The notes below the pieces were generated by a model. That model saw only the letters and a list, made by a program, of their open reading frames with translations, did no database searches and had not been told where the DNA came from. From Gavia stellata (taxonomy: Eukaryota; Chordata; Aves; Gaviiformes; Gaviidae): a stretch of DNA of 64,000 nt. Location: NCBI RefSeq assembly GCF_030936135.1, contig NC_082597.1, positions 78,660,495 to 78,724,494 on the forward strand, given 5' to 3'. This document shows, piece by piece, positions 36,101 through 50,972 of the stretch. Every line of letters begins with the position of its first letter. Position 1 is the stretch's first letter. The translations under genes and the position numbers were made by a program.

Positions 36101-39100
36101 AAGTTCTAATTACTAGTGTTATTAGAGACTTGATTATGATATTCCAGAGCTTCAATTCAATTGCATATTCATTTCAACCCTGAAAACAGACATCTTCATA
36201 CCTCCAATAAGCAAGATGAAACACACCAAGTGCTCTGCTGAACTGGTAGCCTGATGAGGCTTTCAGGAAGCTCCAAGCAGACACTTTTACCTTTTCCAGG
36301 GTGCAAAGCCCAGTCTAGCAGTGCTTTTCTGTCCCTCAGCCCCCTGGTGACTCAGATATGCTGCATTTGTGATACTGAATTATTCATTACAATTCTATCA
36401 GATGGGGGAATGAAGTCTGGGATCCTTTTCTTCCCAATGAAGTTTTTCTCTGCCACAGAGAATAGAGCATCTTCTCAGCCACATGACTCAGGGCTGCCAT
36501 GTTTCAGTGCAATTCATATTAAATTCGCTTCTGATCACTTCACTTTCTTGTCACCCTATTTGATTACTTTAGAAGAGTTCTTCAGAGACTGGAAGCAATA
36601 AAAAGCAATTCATTAAAAACGCCCCTGCAGCCAACACCCCCTCCTGAGTCTGGACTTTACCGACTGTGACACCGCCAAGGATATTTCAGCTGCATGCTCG
36701 CTTTGCCTCAGACACGAATTTACTCTGGAAATAGGACAGAATATGAAAGCAATTGAATGCTTGTTAGCCTGCCAGGTACATCACAAGCATATTCCAGGTC
36801 ACAGACGGCCGGATCCAGTTCTGTGTGGGAAAGAGATGTTCTTGTCACACCTGTGGCAGTATTCTTCACTTCGCTTTTGCCAAGCAGTCTGCCACAGCAC
36901 ACAAAGGAAATGGAGATGGTCTTGCAAAAAATGCACCGTAAGCAGAGGCTATCAAGTAGCAGCTCCTTTATGTTCACATATTTAGACAGCCAAACATCAG
37001 CAAAATAGCATAAGAAAGCACAGGAATTTCTGAGAAGGATAATTGTAAAAGAAAAACCAAATCTGTGCATTCAGGATGTTGAGCTCCTTACAGAAAATCG
37101 TAGTATCAATCTGATAATGCCAGTGTTCATTTTTCATGTTTCAAAATGAGAGCAATGCGTTTATGCTGTCCTCTTCTGCAGAAGCCACTGTTCCCACTCA
37201 CTGCAACACCTCCAGGAACTTCACACAACAGAAGAGTTGAGGCAGAACAGCTGTCTCTGTATTGACTTGCACATCTTGCAATCATTGTTTGTTCCCACAT
37301 GCTATCTATGTATCAGGAGAGAATTTATTTGGCAAAAAAAGATGCATTTTTTAGTCATTTGTTTCTCTGTTGCATTCAGATGGTGATGTGGAACTGCCAT
37401 GAAGTATACCAAACAGCTCTTCTGGAGACATCCTGATTCCTTATAATGTTCAAAAAAACCCCCACTGCTCTGAAAGGTACAACAGAGACAGCAACGTAAG
37501 ATTTTTAAAACTTGCATTTCTGCTAGATGCTGAGTTCAGGTTGTCAAATCTTCCAGCCAGACAGATGGTGACAGTGAATTAGAGATTCAGCTATGAAAAT
37601 CCTGTGATTTGCAGTGGGAGTCATCTGCTAAAGTCATTTAGCTTTGGAAACTAACTGGTCTTCCACCACAGCCAATATTTGTTGTGTCACAGGTCCAGAT
37701 GCACATAAACGTGTAAACCATGGCTCCTGTTCAGTTCTGTTTCTGAAGCTGCAGCCACAACATCAGTAGCTTAAGCATTTTGAAGACTTAACAGCCTGAA
37801 CGACTATCCCATGCATTTGGCAGCAACTCTGCTCCTCCACATTTATAGGATGCTGAATTAAACAGGACCTACTCCAAAATGTGGGCAATCTCAGAACATA
37901 CCAACGGTGTCTTAAATTTATCCTTTTTGTTGCTTTGCCCTATAAATATAGCACCCTTTTCAGGTGACAAAGCATGATGCAAGGCTGAAGGTGTTAATAC
38001 AACCTAGCTCTGCTGGTCTACCACTGAGGTTTTACCCTAGTTTCCCTACTTGGCAGTTGTCTCTGCTAACACCATACTAGCATCTTCCATAGTCCCATGA
38101 GAAAGTAAAGCTTCTCTCTGCAGAAAGATCAGAAGCTTGCAGCTGTAACAAAGTATAGTCCTTTATAAATGCCTTTGCACTGGAAAGAGCCAGAAATATT
38201 AAATCTTGAGCTAATACTATTTTAAAATCAGAATCCCAAGTCCAACCACTTTAACCTTTTAAAGCTGTAGGTTTTGGCAATGTACAGGACCCTTTGTAAG
38301 TGAGGATCAGGGCTTACATTTTCCAGTAGGTCATATCAGCTGGTGTGTGAGGCAGCAGCGAAGGGGGGTTTTTGAGTCTTGACTTAACAGTGCATAAAAA
38401 GCAACAAGTCAAAGGGATTCCACCTTAAAAAAGCCTACTAAATCCCTTAACCTTGAGAAGAGCTACGCTCCACAGTGCTCTGCCTGCACAGATCCTGACA
38501 GGTGGGGACTGTGGCTTTGCTTAAAGACACTGAGAGAAGAAGTATCTTCAAAACTTGGCAAGAAAAACTGCAAAAGTGTTATTGTGACATGCCAAGGAAA
38601 CACAGAATTGAATGCACTTCTCCGGGATCCAAGAGTCCCTGTAATGGATATAGCCTGTACGGCAGTTCTGCCATGGCATAGACCATATCAAGAGCTTAAA
38701 TGCTGTTTCACCCATGCATGTGCAGTTTAGAAATTGGTGGCTTGGAAAAGAGAAGTAAACAGTCACTTAGACCAGGGGGTCTACGAAGTTGATCATTTAA
38801 AAGGTCTTTTAAAATTTTTAATGGTAGAGAAGTTTACCATCGCCTACTGATACACCAAATTGTGAGATTTATTACTTCAACCTGTTGTGACTAAGCTGCA
38901 TCCAAAGCCCTTCTCGTTCAGTCTTAAAATTGAACAGAACCTCTAATCTTGACCCTATCAGATTTTTTCTGCTTATCCTCTATTACATCCCAAATCGAAT
39001 ACACTTAAAATCAAATGTTATTGCTGACACTCTTCAGCTCCAGTAAGCTCAGGACAGCCAGCAAAACCTGAAAACCATTTCATAAATTGACACTTGTTTC

Positions 39101-41610
39101 TTGCTGACACGAATCATCACACCATGGCATGCAAATAATGCAAACATGCTGCATGAGCTCCTCATCTCAGAAAACAAACATCACCATTGTCAGCATTCAG
39201 ACAAACAGCCCCTCCCTGCTCAATCCGTTTTTGTTGTTGTTGTCATCAGTCCTACAGAAGATTACTGTGCTCAAAGCTGTGCAGATCTTATTTTCATGAA
39301 TGTAAACCAATGCTCTCACATGTCATAGGACAACGATTCACCTCACACATCTCTGCCAGCATTCTTCAGTTAAAGGCTACAACAGCCAGGGAAACACAGA
39401 GCAAATACATAGCATCTACAGAAGAACAACAATGAACTTGCTTCACTATATAACCAAGCTACAAAAAGATCCACTTCTATGATAACCCGATAGTTAACTT
39501 CTACGTGGCCCATGGAGAAATCATCACCAGACCATTTGGCACAGTCTGGGCACAAGGCAGGAGCCAAAAGTGCAGCCCCGGTTCTAGCCCTTCATGGTCC
39601 CTAGCAACTCTGAACCCCTCCCTTCATCTGCCTTTTCACAGTCTACCTCTGGGGATGTAAATGAGACCACACAGTTTGGTGGGTGGCAAGGATGCTTGAA
39701 GTTATATTTGGCTTCTATAAATATCAGTCTCTAGCTTTTTCCACTTTTAATGATCTGGCTTTGGTATTTTGACACCCAACTTTCAAGAAAGAATGGCCAA
39801 AACTACACAGGAAAATAAAAACTTGTCTAGTCATAATTCAAAAAGTAGGGGTAGTTGTTCAGTGTCTCACTGCACAGGACAGGCTCAAAAATTAGATACA
39901 AGAGGAGTTAGAACTGCAAAGAAGTCAGCTAAAAATCAAACGGAAGGAGAGCTGCACAGATACCAAAGAACCACCAAACTATTAAGTTTCACAAAGCATC
40001 TGAAGTACTTCAAAGTTGCAGGAAAGGTTCATTTCTCAGAGGCTGAGCAAAATGCAAACAGTCAGTGGGGAGTTATAAAATACTGTGCGTGCTATAAGGC
40101 ACGCTCCCTGCCTTAGTTGTTACGGCAAGCAATTCACTAATGCTGATTTTGTAATAACTACCACTTACGAAACCCCCTCAGAAATAAAAATTATTTATGA
40201 TGCTTTTAGGAGGCTTAAATAAAGCTCTGAGAGCAAATGTAAGGGTTTATTTCACTGTCTCCTCTCCATCAGAGGTTCAAACATTTTAAACTGATTAATA
40301 AGTTAAACAGAGATTGATCAGGGGTCTGTGAATGAATTTAAGCGACCAGGTTTCCTCTGAGGTTCACCTTCCTTGTTGGGAAGGACAAGAGGTTAAACAA
40401 CCCATGCTTTTATTAGGCTGAACAAAGCCACAATATTGTTTGATGTGGAATAGGAATGCATTTATAGTAATGTAAACAACAATTAGGTTGAACGTTTCCT
40501 CCAAAAGTCTTAAAGCTCCAAGTACGCTGGACAAAGACTACTAAATCACTAATCTGACAGAGAAAGAACAGTATTTTGCCATCTTCTCCTCAGTGGTTGT
40601 CATGATGGAACTTGGAGGGGTGGGGGAAAGAGAGAAGATAATTCTGCCTATTTCCTGTATCTCCAACAAAAATGTGGGAAAATTTCTGGGATCCTTTTCT
40701 CAAGGGAGTTGACAACTGGTTCTTTATGTCACCACATTTAAACTCCAAGAACTCCAATATACCTGCTTAAAAACACTCTTGCATACACCATCAGCATACA
40801 TCTGTGATTCAACAACAGTGTAAATTATTTACGTATGTCAGGAAGTTAATCCCAGTCTTTTCTTCCTCCATTTATCTTCCTGCTTTTGATCCATCTCCTG
40901 CAGCCATCTCCTTAATTCCCAATAAAACCATAATTTCTCTTGCTTCTCTTCCCCCCAATTAAGATAAAAACTGCCATGAAATGCTGAGAAGTTTCTCAAA
41001 TTTCTAATGGGAAAATACCTGTGCAGCAGCACTAGGCTACCTGATTATGTGTTTTCAGGGAACAGTACTTCTATAGAAGGGCATATTGTCTTAAATGTAG
41101 ATGATGAGAACACAGTCGCTTCTCCACTGTTTGTCACTACTGTATCCCGCTCCAGCAGGCTGCATGTACTCTGCTACTGTGTCCATTCCTGATGCTCTGG
41201 TATCTCAGGAAGGGTTCTTCTAGAGATACAGGAGTGACCACCTTCCTCCTCTTTTATTCCTTCCTTTCTACAGATTTAAACTTTCAATTTATGAAGTATC
41301 ATCATTGAAAAGCAAAACAAAAATCAGCATGGATGTCCCCCCTTTCCCCCTAAATGCAGGCTGACCAACATAAAAGCTTCCCAAGAAAGCATGGAAGCTC
41401 TCTGATCTCCTCAAGTCTGTGATAGCAAAGCTCACTTATACTGCTGCTGATGTTCACAGCGTTAACCATGGTATTTCTCTATGGGCCAATTTTGCATAAC
41501 TTCTTGTGGTGGGCAGAGCTGGAGATTCCTTATCCTTGGTCTGTAGTTCTTCAGATGTGTCAGGTACTCCGGAACACCAAATCCCATGTTACCTTAAATT
41601 TTCCAGGTTA

Positions 41611-41817
<207 letters not shown>

Positions 41818-44800
41818 TTAGCAGGTCACATTTGATTGTGCTTAACATGACACCCAAAGACTTTGCTACATGTGGTGCAGTCGCATCCAACTGCAGCAGA
41901 AATACTCTTGCAGAGCTCAGAATATGTTTTTCATATAGCAGCATAGCCGCCATTTGGCACGAACCCACAGCCTGTCTTTGGCCATCATCAACCAAAACCA
42001 CCTTCTGGCAACCAACCTGCCCCTGTGCACAACAAACACAGATCAGGGCCCATGAATATACCCTGGCTATTCCTGTGCCATGGAGAAGACAGGACGAGCG
42101 CACCGAGTGAGAATACATCAAAGCAGCACTCAAGGAGTAATTTCAAAGGCATGTAGTGCCAATATATGCTCCAGTTACTGACATGAAGCCATCAGCTGCC
42201 AACAGGTTTGTTATATGCTCTCAGGAAGTATAACCAATCCTTCAGAAACTAGCAGCTGATACCATCCTTAAATCGATACACAGGAACAAGTACATCCCCG
42301 TGCAGGGGCAATTCACCCTCTCTCTGACAAGGAACAAAACCCAGCTCTTCCTCAAGGGAACACATTTTGAAGTCCTGAATCCCAATTACACAAGAAAAAG
42401 CAGGAGGAGACAGGGGAAAATGGGAAGAGAAAGATGCAACAAAGTCTTGTTCAAGGAGACAAATTACATCAGCATCAGCAATACCATGGCAGTTGGCCTC
42501 TCACCAGGAAAAGAAGGCACAGTTGAGGTGACATCACATTTTGTGAAACTCTTCAAAGCACTTAACTGTAATAAAACTGCATCTCTTCTGTGCTGTAATG
42601 CTTGCACACTGTTAAAGACCAAAATTTATACAGACAAGGAGAGAAGTCACTCCTGTGCCTGGTGATGAGGGAGCTGAATTTCTCCACTGCTGCTCAGTCC
42701 TACCGGAGGCTCCTTAATGGAGTAATTGCATCCCCTCCCCGAAGCCCTACTGAGAGATAACTGCGGCTGTTAGCCAGAGTCTAGCTGTTTTAAAACCTGT
42801 GAAGAGAGAAACACTAAAAAAAAAATTTTATTGCTGAGAAACAGCAAAAACCTGAAATGGATGATGGATGGTAGTGTTATGTACAAGACAGCGAGGCAGG
42901 TGGGTGTGTGTCCATGTACACACGTGCAGCTGACAACCCAGCCTTCAGAACACCTATCCTTTACAGTGGCTCATTTCCCCAAAAGCTGTATGTTGGCTGC
43001 CAGATTGGTACACACGTCGCTCCCCAGCCCTCGGCTACCATTCAGGTTGGCGAGTTTCCTTCCCAGCAGTACGCTGCATGTATGAAATACTTCTGCAGAG
43101 AGAAGAATCTTGTATGAGGCAGAAGTGACATTTATTTACAGCGATACCTGGATTCAGCTGTAGAAGATTTTCCACTCAATTGCCAAGAAAGCTGACGCAT
43201 ACCATAACAACGAACACGATTTCTCTTAGACACTGGTGGCTAACTTCAAGGCTTCATAAAGCAAGCAATCAATCTTTTAATCCACAAGTGTAACTCAGCA
43301 CATTTTTCTACTTCATTGTTTGTGCAATATTTGCAAGACAAATCTTTTTTTCCAATCTTTAATTACTGCGGTGGGCAGGAGATTAGACTTTCAAATTTTT
43401 CAGCAGACAAATGGGCAATTGAAATCAAAATCTTAGGTCTCTCCAACTAAATCCAAAAGCAATATTGAAAACAAAATTAAATTCCACTGATGGACTGTGC
43501 ACAGAATACATTAATCAACATCACGTAGGATGGTATTTGAAAAATATGTATATAGTTGATTATATTTAAAAAAAAAAAATAATGAAAAGGCTGAGAGAGA
43601 ACAGAAAAAGGCCAAGGTAGTTAGTTCCCAGTGCAGATTAATTCCAGGCCACACTGCAATTGCTTTATTTGCATGTCTGCAGTGAAGCCATTTCAATTAC
43701 TTAAGGCACCATAGAACATAATGTGCAATCGTGAATAAAATATGCAATGCACTTAAGTATTATCCAGTTTTTCCAGCAGAGAGAGGGAGTCAAGCACTGG
43801 AGAGATCAGATACGGGATGCTGGGCATTTGCACCATCTGAATCCCTCTTTGGGCACAGGTGAGTGGGACCGTATGGCAAACAGCTGTATCTGAGAGCCTA
43901 CCACATAGGAGTGGACTCAAATGTGTTCGGACTCCCAAAACCACGCTGAGAAAGGACAGGGTTATCATCGGTCAGTATATTCACTGATAGACACCGAGAA
44001 GAGAAAGAAAACTATTCAGGGTTAAGGATATAGTGCTGACAGCAGGACAAATGGCTCTAAACAACACACCAACACATATGTAGGCTAGAAATTCAAAGCC
44101 GATTCCTAGGCATTCAAGCCATGAGGTTCAGGAGCAGCCCCCTCAGTAGGAATAGTGAAGGCAAAGATCCCTACAGCTGTAAAGACAGAGCTCAACTTGG
44201 TTGAGAAGGTTCATGGAGTACCAGTGACAGCCGAGGACACCGTGACCCAGTCCCACCTCTATATTTAGCAAAGAGTAGAAAACAGGGCATGCATTCATTG
44301 TGATTCATCAGTGGTGTTAAAGAAACTTATTAAATCTCATGGGTTTTGAGTACCTGAATTCCCAGCCTTAATTAAATGCAGAGGGGGGAGGAATGCAGGA
44401 AGAGGATTGCCCTGAGTTCATCTAGAGTTCTAGGAAAAATCAAAGGAAAAAGAAAAAAAGATTCTACATTCTGCAAGAATCATCTCTGAAAAAGTTCTAG
44501 TGTTCAGAAGTACACCACTTTGGTTTTGCTTCATAAATGACTAAACAAAATAACCCTAGCCAAGCCACTCCTAAATTTATATAAAAAAGTTTTTCTTTCA
44601 GGGGGAAATATTTTTCCCTTAGAAAGCAAAAATCATCAAGTTATCTAAACCCAGCATTATAAATGAGGGTTAAACCACTTTTAGATTCTGCCAGTACCTG
44701 CAAAAATCTGAGAAGTTGTCATATGAGCTGCTTACACCATCAGATATGTTTCACGCAATAAAGCACAGGAGTTAATATGCTCTTCTGAACGATTTATGGG

Positions 44801-47800
44801 TGGTTACAACAGAGCATTAATACATGCAGGAGAACAGCAGAACGGGAAAAGGTACCAGGACTTCGTGTGTGCTTTTACCTATGCTGGGGAATGCAGGACA
44901 AACTGAATAAATGTATTCAACATTAGTCTAAACAGAAAACCAGAAGTGCTGCAGCAGTGAAGCTACTTCAGCACTGCAGCATAATGCAGGGGGAAAAAAA
45001 CCCCCAAACCTGAAAACCCGTATAGCAATGTTGGACAGCCGTCAATTCAAAACCCTACCTGCAACAGATTAGATGTAAAATCGTTCTCCAAGCTTCAGGG
45101 ATACTTGCAGACATTGCTGTAATTAAGAGCAGCCTGAGGATGTTCTAACTGTTCTGACTGCAGTGGCTGAAGGACTTTTCTTGAAGTCAAAAAGAGCCAA
45201 ATCACTGCAACACAGCTGTTTTTATTAAATTTTAGTAGCAGCAGGAAGGATAGGGAACAGCACACAGAACAATTAGCCTTTAAAAACTACTATTAAATAA
45301 CATTAACTTGGAAAGGAGACAAGAAAATTTGTAATTGTTATCCAGACTTCTTAAAACTTGAGAGGGGGAAAAATCTATTCCAATTTCAAGCCAGAAACTG
45401 TCAGATCCAATATGTCCGCTCAAGCTTGCCTTCAACTATTACATCCTCAACTGCACAGTGTACCCTTACAGTTATTTTGGTGGTTTACAGCATCTCACTG
45501 GAAGCCTTCCAGCTTTACCAAGAAGAAACTTGGAAACTGCTTTTAAAATCATTTTGGGTAATGGTTTTGAAACTGTCAGGCTAACAGCCCAGCAGGCGAA
45601 GTTATTCCTTTCAATAGACAGAAGAAAGCACAAAGCCCTCATTTCTCAGCCTTTGCCACCGCACCCTGTTGCGGGGCCTCAGCTGCACTCAAGAAGGTAG
45701 GGCTCAGAGAGCAGCTCTGTCCCCATGACATGCCACCCACCAAAGAAGTTGACAGACTTAGCTTGCAGTTGGATTGCTGATGACCTTAACCCTCTGCTAT
45801 AATACTCGATACGGCTCCTATCCACCTGGCAAGGACTGAGATCAAAAACAGAAGCCAATTTTTCATAGCCTGGACAATCATGAGTTGGCACCAGCTTTCT
45901 ATCACGTTGGTCCACTGCTGTTTGCACAGCACTCGGAAGATGTGCATGCATGCATATACGCTACCGTTAAGCTGGACAGTGCTTAATAAAACACCTGGCA
46001 CTTAAAAGCCTTTGAAGCTTTGACTTCAGTATTTGGGGAGACCTTTTAAAATGCTAACAGTTTTCTTTTTGCCAAAGGAGAATTTGAGCCTTCTGCAACA
46101 CCAGAAGTAGATGATAGTTGCAAAGGAATCAAATTCCATCTATAGTTGAGAGCACGTAGCAAGACAGCTTGCTGAAAACACTCCTCCCCTAGCAAATTCT
46201 GCTTCTAAATGAATAAAATGGAATTAAGAGTTCAGACTATAAATCTTAATACACTAAAAGTTGATTATATAATTATGAGACCTTTGTCATGAATAAATCC
46301 TAATTACAACAATTTATTGTAATGATTCATTTACATGGATTTTAGACTCATTAGCAGCAAAATTTATGCCAGCTACTATGTAATAAATGTCTGTCTTTTT
46401 ACCTATTAGATTCTTACATTGAGCATTCATTTCGGGGAACTGACTCCACATCGACATAAGAAGTTGTGGTTTTTTTTTTTTTTTTTAATTAATGCTTTCC
46501 AAAAAGTCAGTGGATAAAGAAAAGTGTCAGCATATTATTTTGCTTCAAAGGAATAGAAGAAAAGATTTTGGATTTGGTGGATAATCATTTTTTCAGCAGA
46601 AAAATATTCCTCAGAGCTTAGAGGAACAATAATTTCAGCTAGACAGGGTTTCTTCCTATGCTTTTATTCCTCTAGCTTGCCATGAGCTACTCTTAACTGA
46701 GAAACATCATAAAACTCATTTTATCCAATTCTGCCATAATGCTATCATCTGTAAAACGCGCATCCGTAGATGTTTAGGGGTTAATTAAATGCTTACGAAG
46801 ATCTTTACAGCCCCAGCATGGAAAGCAAACTAGAACTCTGAGCAATTCACGCTGTATTTAATTTTTGTTTTGAGTTTAGCCAAGTACTCTGCAACGATAA
46901 TATGAGAAGTGCTTCACATAGATTAAAGCCACCTTTCGTATTAAAACTTTATCATTATGACTGCATAAAATCAGAATGGACATCCCCTGTTCAATGATAG
47001 TTGCCAGCTAGCCAGATCATTAGAAATCACAAGTTCAGTCTTCTTCCCACACCTACATTTCATCCCTTCAGTTTGACCTTACACAAACACAGGACTTCAC
47101 CAAACTTTCCGAAGCTCACCGGCAACCAACAGTTCAAGAGCAGGCAAAACAGAGGGAATGCACTACCAAACAAGAAGCCCCAGAGCACATGCTTGCAACA
47201 TGTTCCTCTCAAATACTGGGGCTGGGAAAGGAGCACCTCCACTGATGCCAGCCGTAACGACACAGCACAGCGGGAAGTGTGCTTTTGCAAGCATGCAAGT
47301 CCTAAATCTGTCAGAAAAGACCACATATACTTTCAACATAAGTTTTTCTGGCAGAACTCTAGCTAGAAAAGGAAGGCATCATGGTAACAGCAGGAACAGG
47401 GACAAGACAGATGCCACAGATTAAATGTCCTACTCTGCCACAGACACAACCCTCCTCTTTTCCTCACCCTAAAATGGAGGTAACTATCCCCCTACCCCAT
47501 CACGTCTTGCACGCACACAGCCATTAACGTAATATGAAGAGGATAAGCAGAATATAACTGAAGACGAGAGAACAATTTTATAACAAATACAGCACACACT
47601 TCTTTACTAACAGACAGTAATTTACAAGGGGGATGGATGGAAGCCCGTTTGAAATTGAATGAAGAACAGTCTAAACCAAATAGAAATGTTGCTGCTCTTC
47701 ACTTTCTTTCCGTAGGCATTTTAAGAATATATCCTCTATCGTGCTTTCAAGCTTGCATGCACATATTAGACTTTTTTAAAGCAACATAATTGACTTAAAC

Positions 47801-50054
47801 CTTGGCTTCATAGCATATCTATAAGGGAGCTGACAAAACTTGAGCTTCAAGCATTGAGTCATCAATGTGAAAAGGCTGAGAAAAACATTAGGCCAATTAC
47901 TCTTACAGCTGCTGTGCCATATTTACCCATTTGCCTATAGATGATATCACCTCTCATATTTATCACCTTCTCTAAGCGCAACTAAATGGTAGACGTCACT
48001 AAGATCCCCAGAATCAATATGCAGTTTCAGTACACACCTTAAATTTAAAGCCTGTTCTCACCAGATAATTGACTCAAAGGCCCAAAATAACATGAGCCAG
48101 AAGCTGCCACTTGGATCAAAGACAAATGCAGTCCCTGTGTGAAGAGGGAAAGATAAACACATTTCTGCATTCAGGAATCAACTATAAAGCCTTCCATGAA
48201 GGCCTGTGAACAATTCCATGAAATAACAGGTCCAAACCACTTGAGATTCAGAAAAACTGAGCTCATTTTCAACTGATCATTTCCATTTCCTAAAACACAG
48301 AAATGACTCACAGAGCTGACTGAACAGAAGCTGTGCTTAAGTCTTACACCGAACTAAACAATGGTGGGTAAAATGTAATTCTGTTCCAAAGATCACAGTT
48401 TACCCTATCCAGTAACAGTTTCCCTCCTATACCACAGAGCTTTGACTTTGAAACTCTCTGTCAAAGTCAAGCCACAGTTGTAGTGATGCAGCTCCATGGT
48501 CCATACTTGTAAAGCACCTGTCAATCACATCACATGCCTATCCTCTGCCTTCCACTGCAAAGCAATGGAATTATATCACTTTGGAAAAAAGGAAGGAAAA
48601 CACCACAATGTAAAAACCTTTGATTCTGAGGACCTAAGTATAACCTTTAAGTATATCTGACATTCACTGGTGGTGGCCCTCCACTGCCCCATGCTCCTCC
48701 TGACCCCTCAGGCTCTGCCCTAACCCTAATACAATGCATTTTCATTCATATAATTAGATACAGACTTCGCCTAGACTATGAAGCTTTCTCTTTTATCCAC
48801 AGAAGCTATACAATCAGGGTCAAGGCTGATGCATCAAAGGACATGTGTTGCAGAGATGGTTTTTAGGAGGTATAGATTCCCTGCACCATAACCATACCCC
48901 TACCTAGGCACTTGCTCTTCCATCGGATGGGACAGATTTGTGCCATAAATGTTAAGACAGAAGGTATTTGGTTTCAATATGGCACAATTTCCAAACACCT
49001 AAACACAGCAGACACTTTACAGACAGTTTATCTTCATTAACACACTTTACTACCTTCTTCAGCATAGCATGCACATCAACTACAACCAGTTTCCTGTCTC
49101 CCTGAAAAATACGAAATAGTTCATTTATATTGCAGCATCATTTGGGGTATCATAAACAAGCTCTCCCCTTCTGCCTAGGAAGGAAAATAATTCATGCAAA
49201 TTAAACTTTCCCAATACCTCCCTAGGTTCTTAGGAGTGCATATACTTCCCAACTAAGAATCCTCCATGAATAACTGTGATGCCACAAAATGTACCTTATC
49301 AAAATAGCCAATAGAGTGGAGATAGATAAGAGTCAGACAACAAAATTTACATTCAACTATGATTTAGTTAGAAGTTCTTTCTTTTGTGTAGGGTCTGCAG
49401 AAAATAGTACAAGGTGTATTATACACAGAAGATGTTTCTAATATTGACTGTGTTTGCTTGCATTCCAACAGCAAGAGAAGACAAAGATAACAATTCCCAG
49501 AGAAATAATCTGTCCCAAGAATGACACAGATTTCAGCTTAAAATTTAGAGCAACACTCCCCATAAGACATAAATAAAATATATTTAGATTTGTTCCTTTT
49601 CCTAAGTTGTTTTTTTAGGAAAACATTAGAGTAGTTCCACCAATGCCATGTTTCTGGGAAGGGCCTAGCCTGCTTTTTAATAGCTACAAATTGAAGGCTA
49701 AATCCTAAATTCACTGAACTTGACCATTAAGCTTGTAAGGATGCAAACTTACTAATATTGGTCATCCATTGCCTTGGCTCTTACCCGTATCGGTAAGACA
49801 GGGGGGAAAATTCTGCATGTTGAGGGATCAGTTCTCAGTGCTCTAATGCTACCACCTACCCCCAACTGTAGCAAGGAACATTTAACATCATATACATCAA
49901 CAATCAGCAGATGTTCTACACTTTTTGGCAAGAAAAGCTTATTGAAATTAGGGTTGAAAGTGGTACTTTCTGAGCTTTTCAGGTCAAATATTGCAGTGAT
50001 GAACTTAGCAGCATAGACAAGATATAAATACTGAAGTTACATGATGAAGAGTGA

Positions 50055-50326
50055 TTATTTTGATAGGACAAGAGAAAATGGCCTCAAGTTGCGCCAGAGG
50101 AGGTTTAGATTGAATATTAGGAAAAAATCGCTTCACGGAAAGGGTTGTCAGACACAGGAACAGGCTGCCCAGGGAGGTGGTTGAGTAACCACCCCTGGAG
50201 GTATTTAAAAGACGTGCGGATGAGGCACTTAGGGACATGGTTTAGTGGTGGACTTGGCAGTGTTAGGTTTATGGTTGGACTTGATGATCTCAAAGGTCTT
50301 TTCCAACCTAAATGATTCTATGATTT
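50055..50326 (+). mobile_element. CR1 LINE 3' end, plus strand
   Basis: The copy includes the typical CR1 tail sequence: GGAGGTTTAGATTGAATATT, CAGGCTGCCCAGGGAGGTGG, GTATTTAAAAGACGTGCGGA and the terminal ATGATTCTATGATT. It is truncated at the 5' side, as is usual for CR1. Divergence looks moderate. It lies about 650 bases from the oppositely oriented copy at 50973-51984, so the two are separate insertions. Confidence 0.95.
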
Positions 50327-50972
50327 CATGGATAAGGACCTACAGGCCCAATTAAATCACTTGAAGATGACAGTGACCAACTTCTCTTACATTACAAAAA
50401 ATTCTGAAGAAATTCAAATGTTTCAAGACCAGTACCATGTAATAATGCACTGCTTTCAGTGAAATCAAAGATACTACTTTTTCATGCTAGCATTAAAAAG
50501 TGTTTGCCCTCTTGCCAGCAGTATAAAAATAGCATCTGTTAACATGAACAATAACATAAACCACCAGCTCTCCATGTGGAGCATTTGCTTGCTGAAGACT
50601 AAAAATACTTGCCAGTGGAGCGTAAAAAAACCCCCAACAAAACGTATCTTGAACCTGAAGAGATCATAGGGAAATACTGTTAAGGGAAGAGGTGAAGGAC
50701 AAAATATGAGAACTGCCATTCCAGCTCACACCTGGCAGACCATGGAGCACCACATTTTGTTTTTAACAGGAACCAGGAGCCTCCAAAAAAGCAAGAATCA
50801 TTTCACAACAGGTAGGTATGGGATAACCCACTGCACACCCCAGTCTCGCCCTAACGCTTAGCAGTTGGAGCTTGTGCTGCACCTTAAAACATGAAGATTC
50901 TTGTCCTTTCTAGAAGCTTAGAATTACCCTAATGAATATAGGCATTCCTCTCTCAAACTCAGCATGTTCTCA

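Noticed and set aside
39769..40116. 115-codon plus-strand frame rich in Lys/Ser/Gln
   Set aside because: It starts at TTG, the composition is that of AT-rich DNA, and there is no recognisable motif.
48713..48730. CCCTAACCCTAA, telomere-like
   Set aside because: Only two units, which is expected by chance; not an interstitial telomere array.
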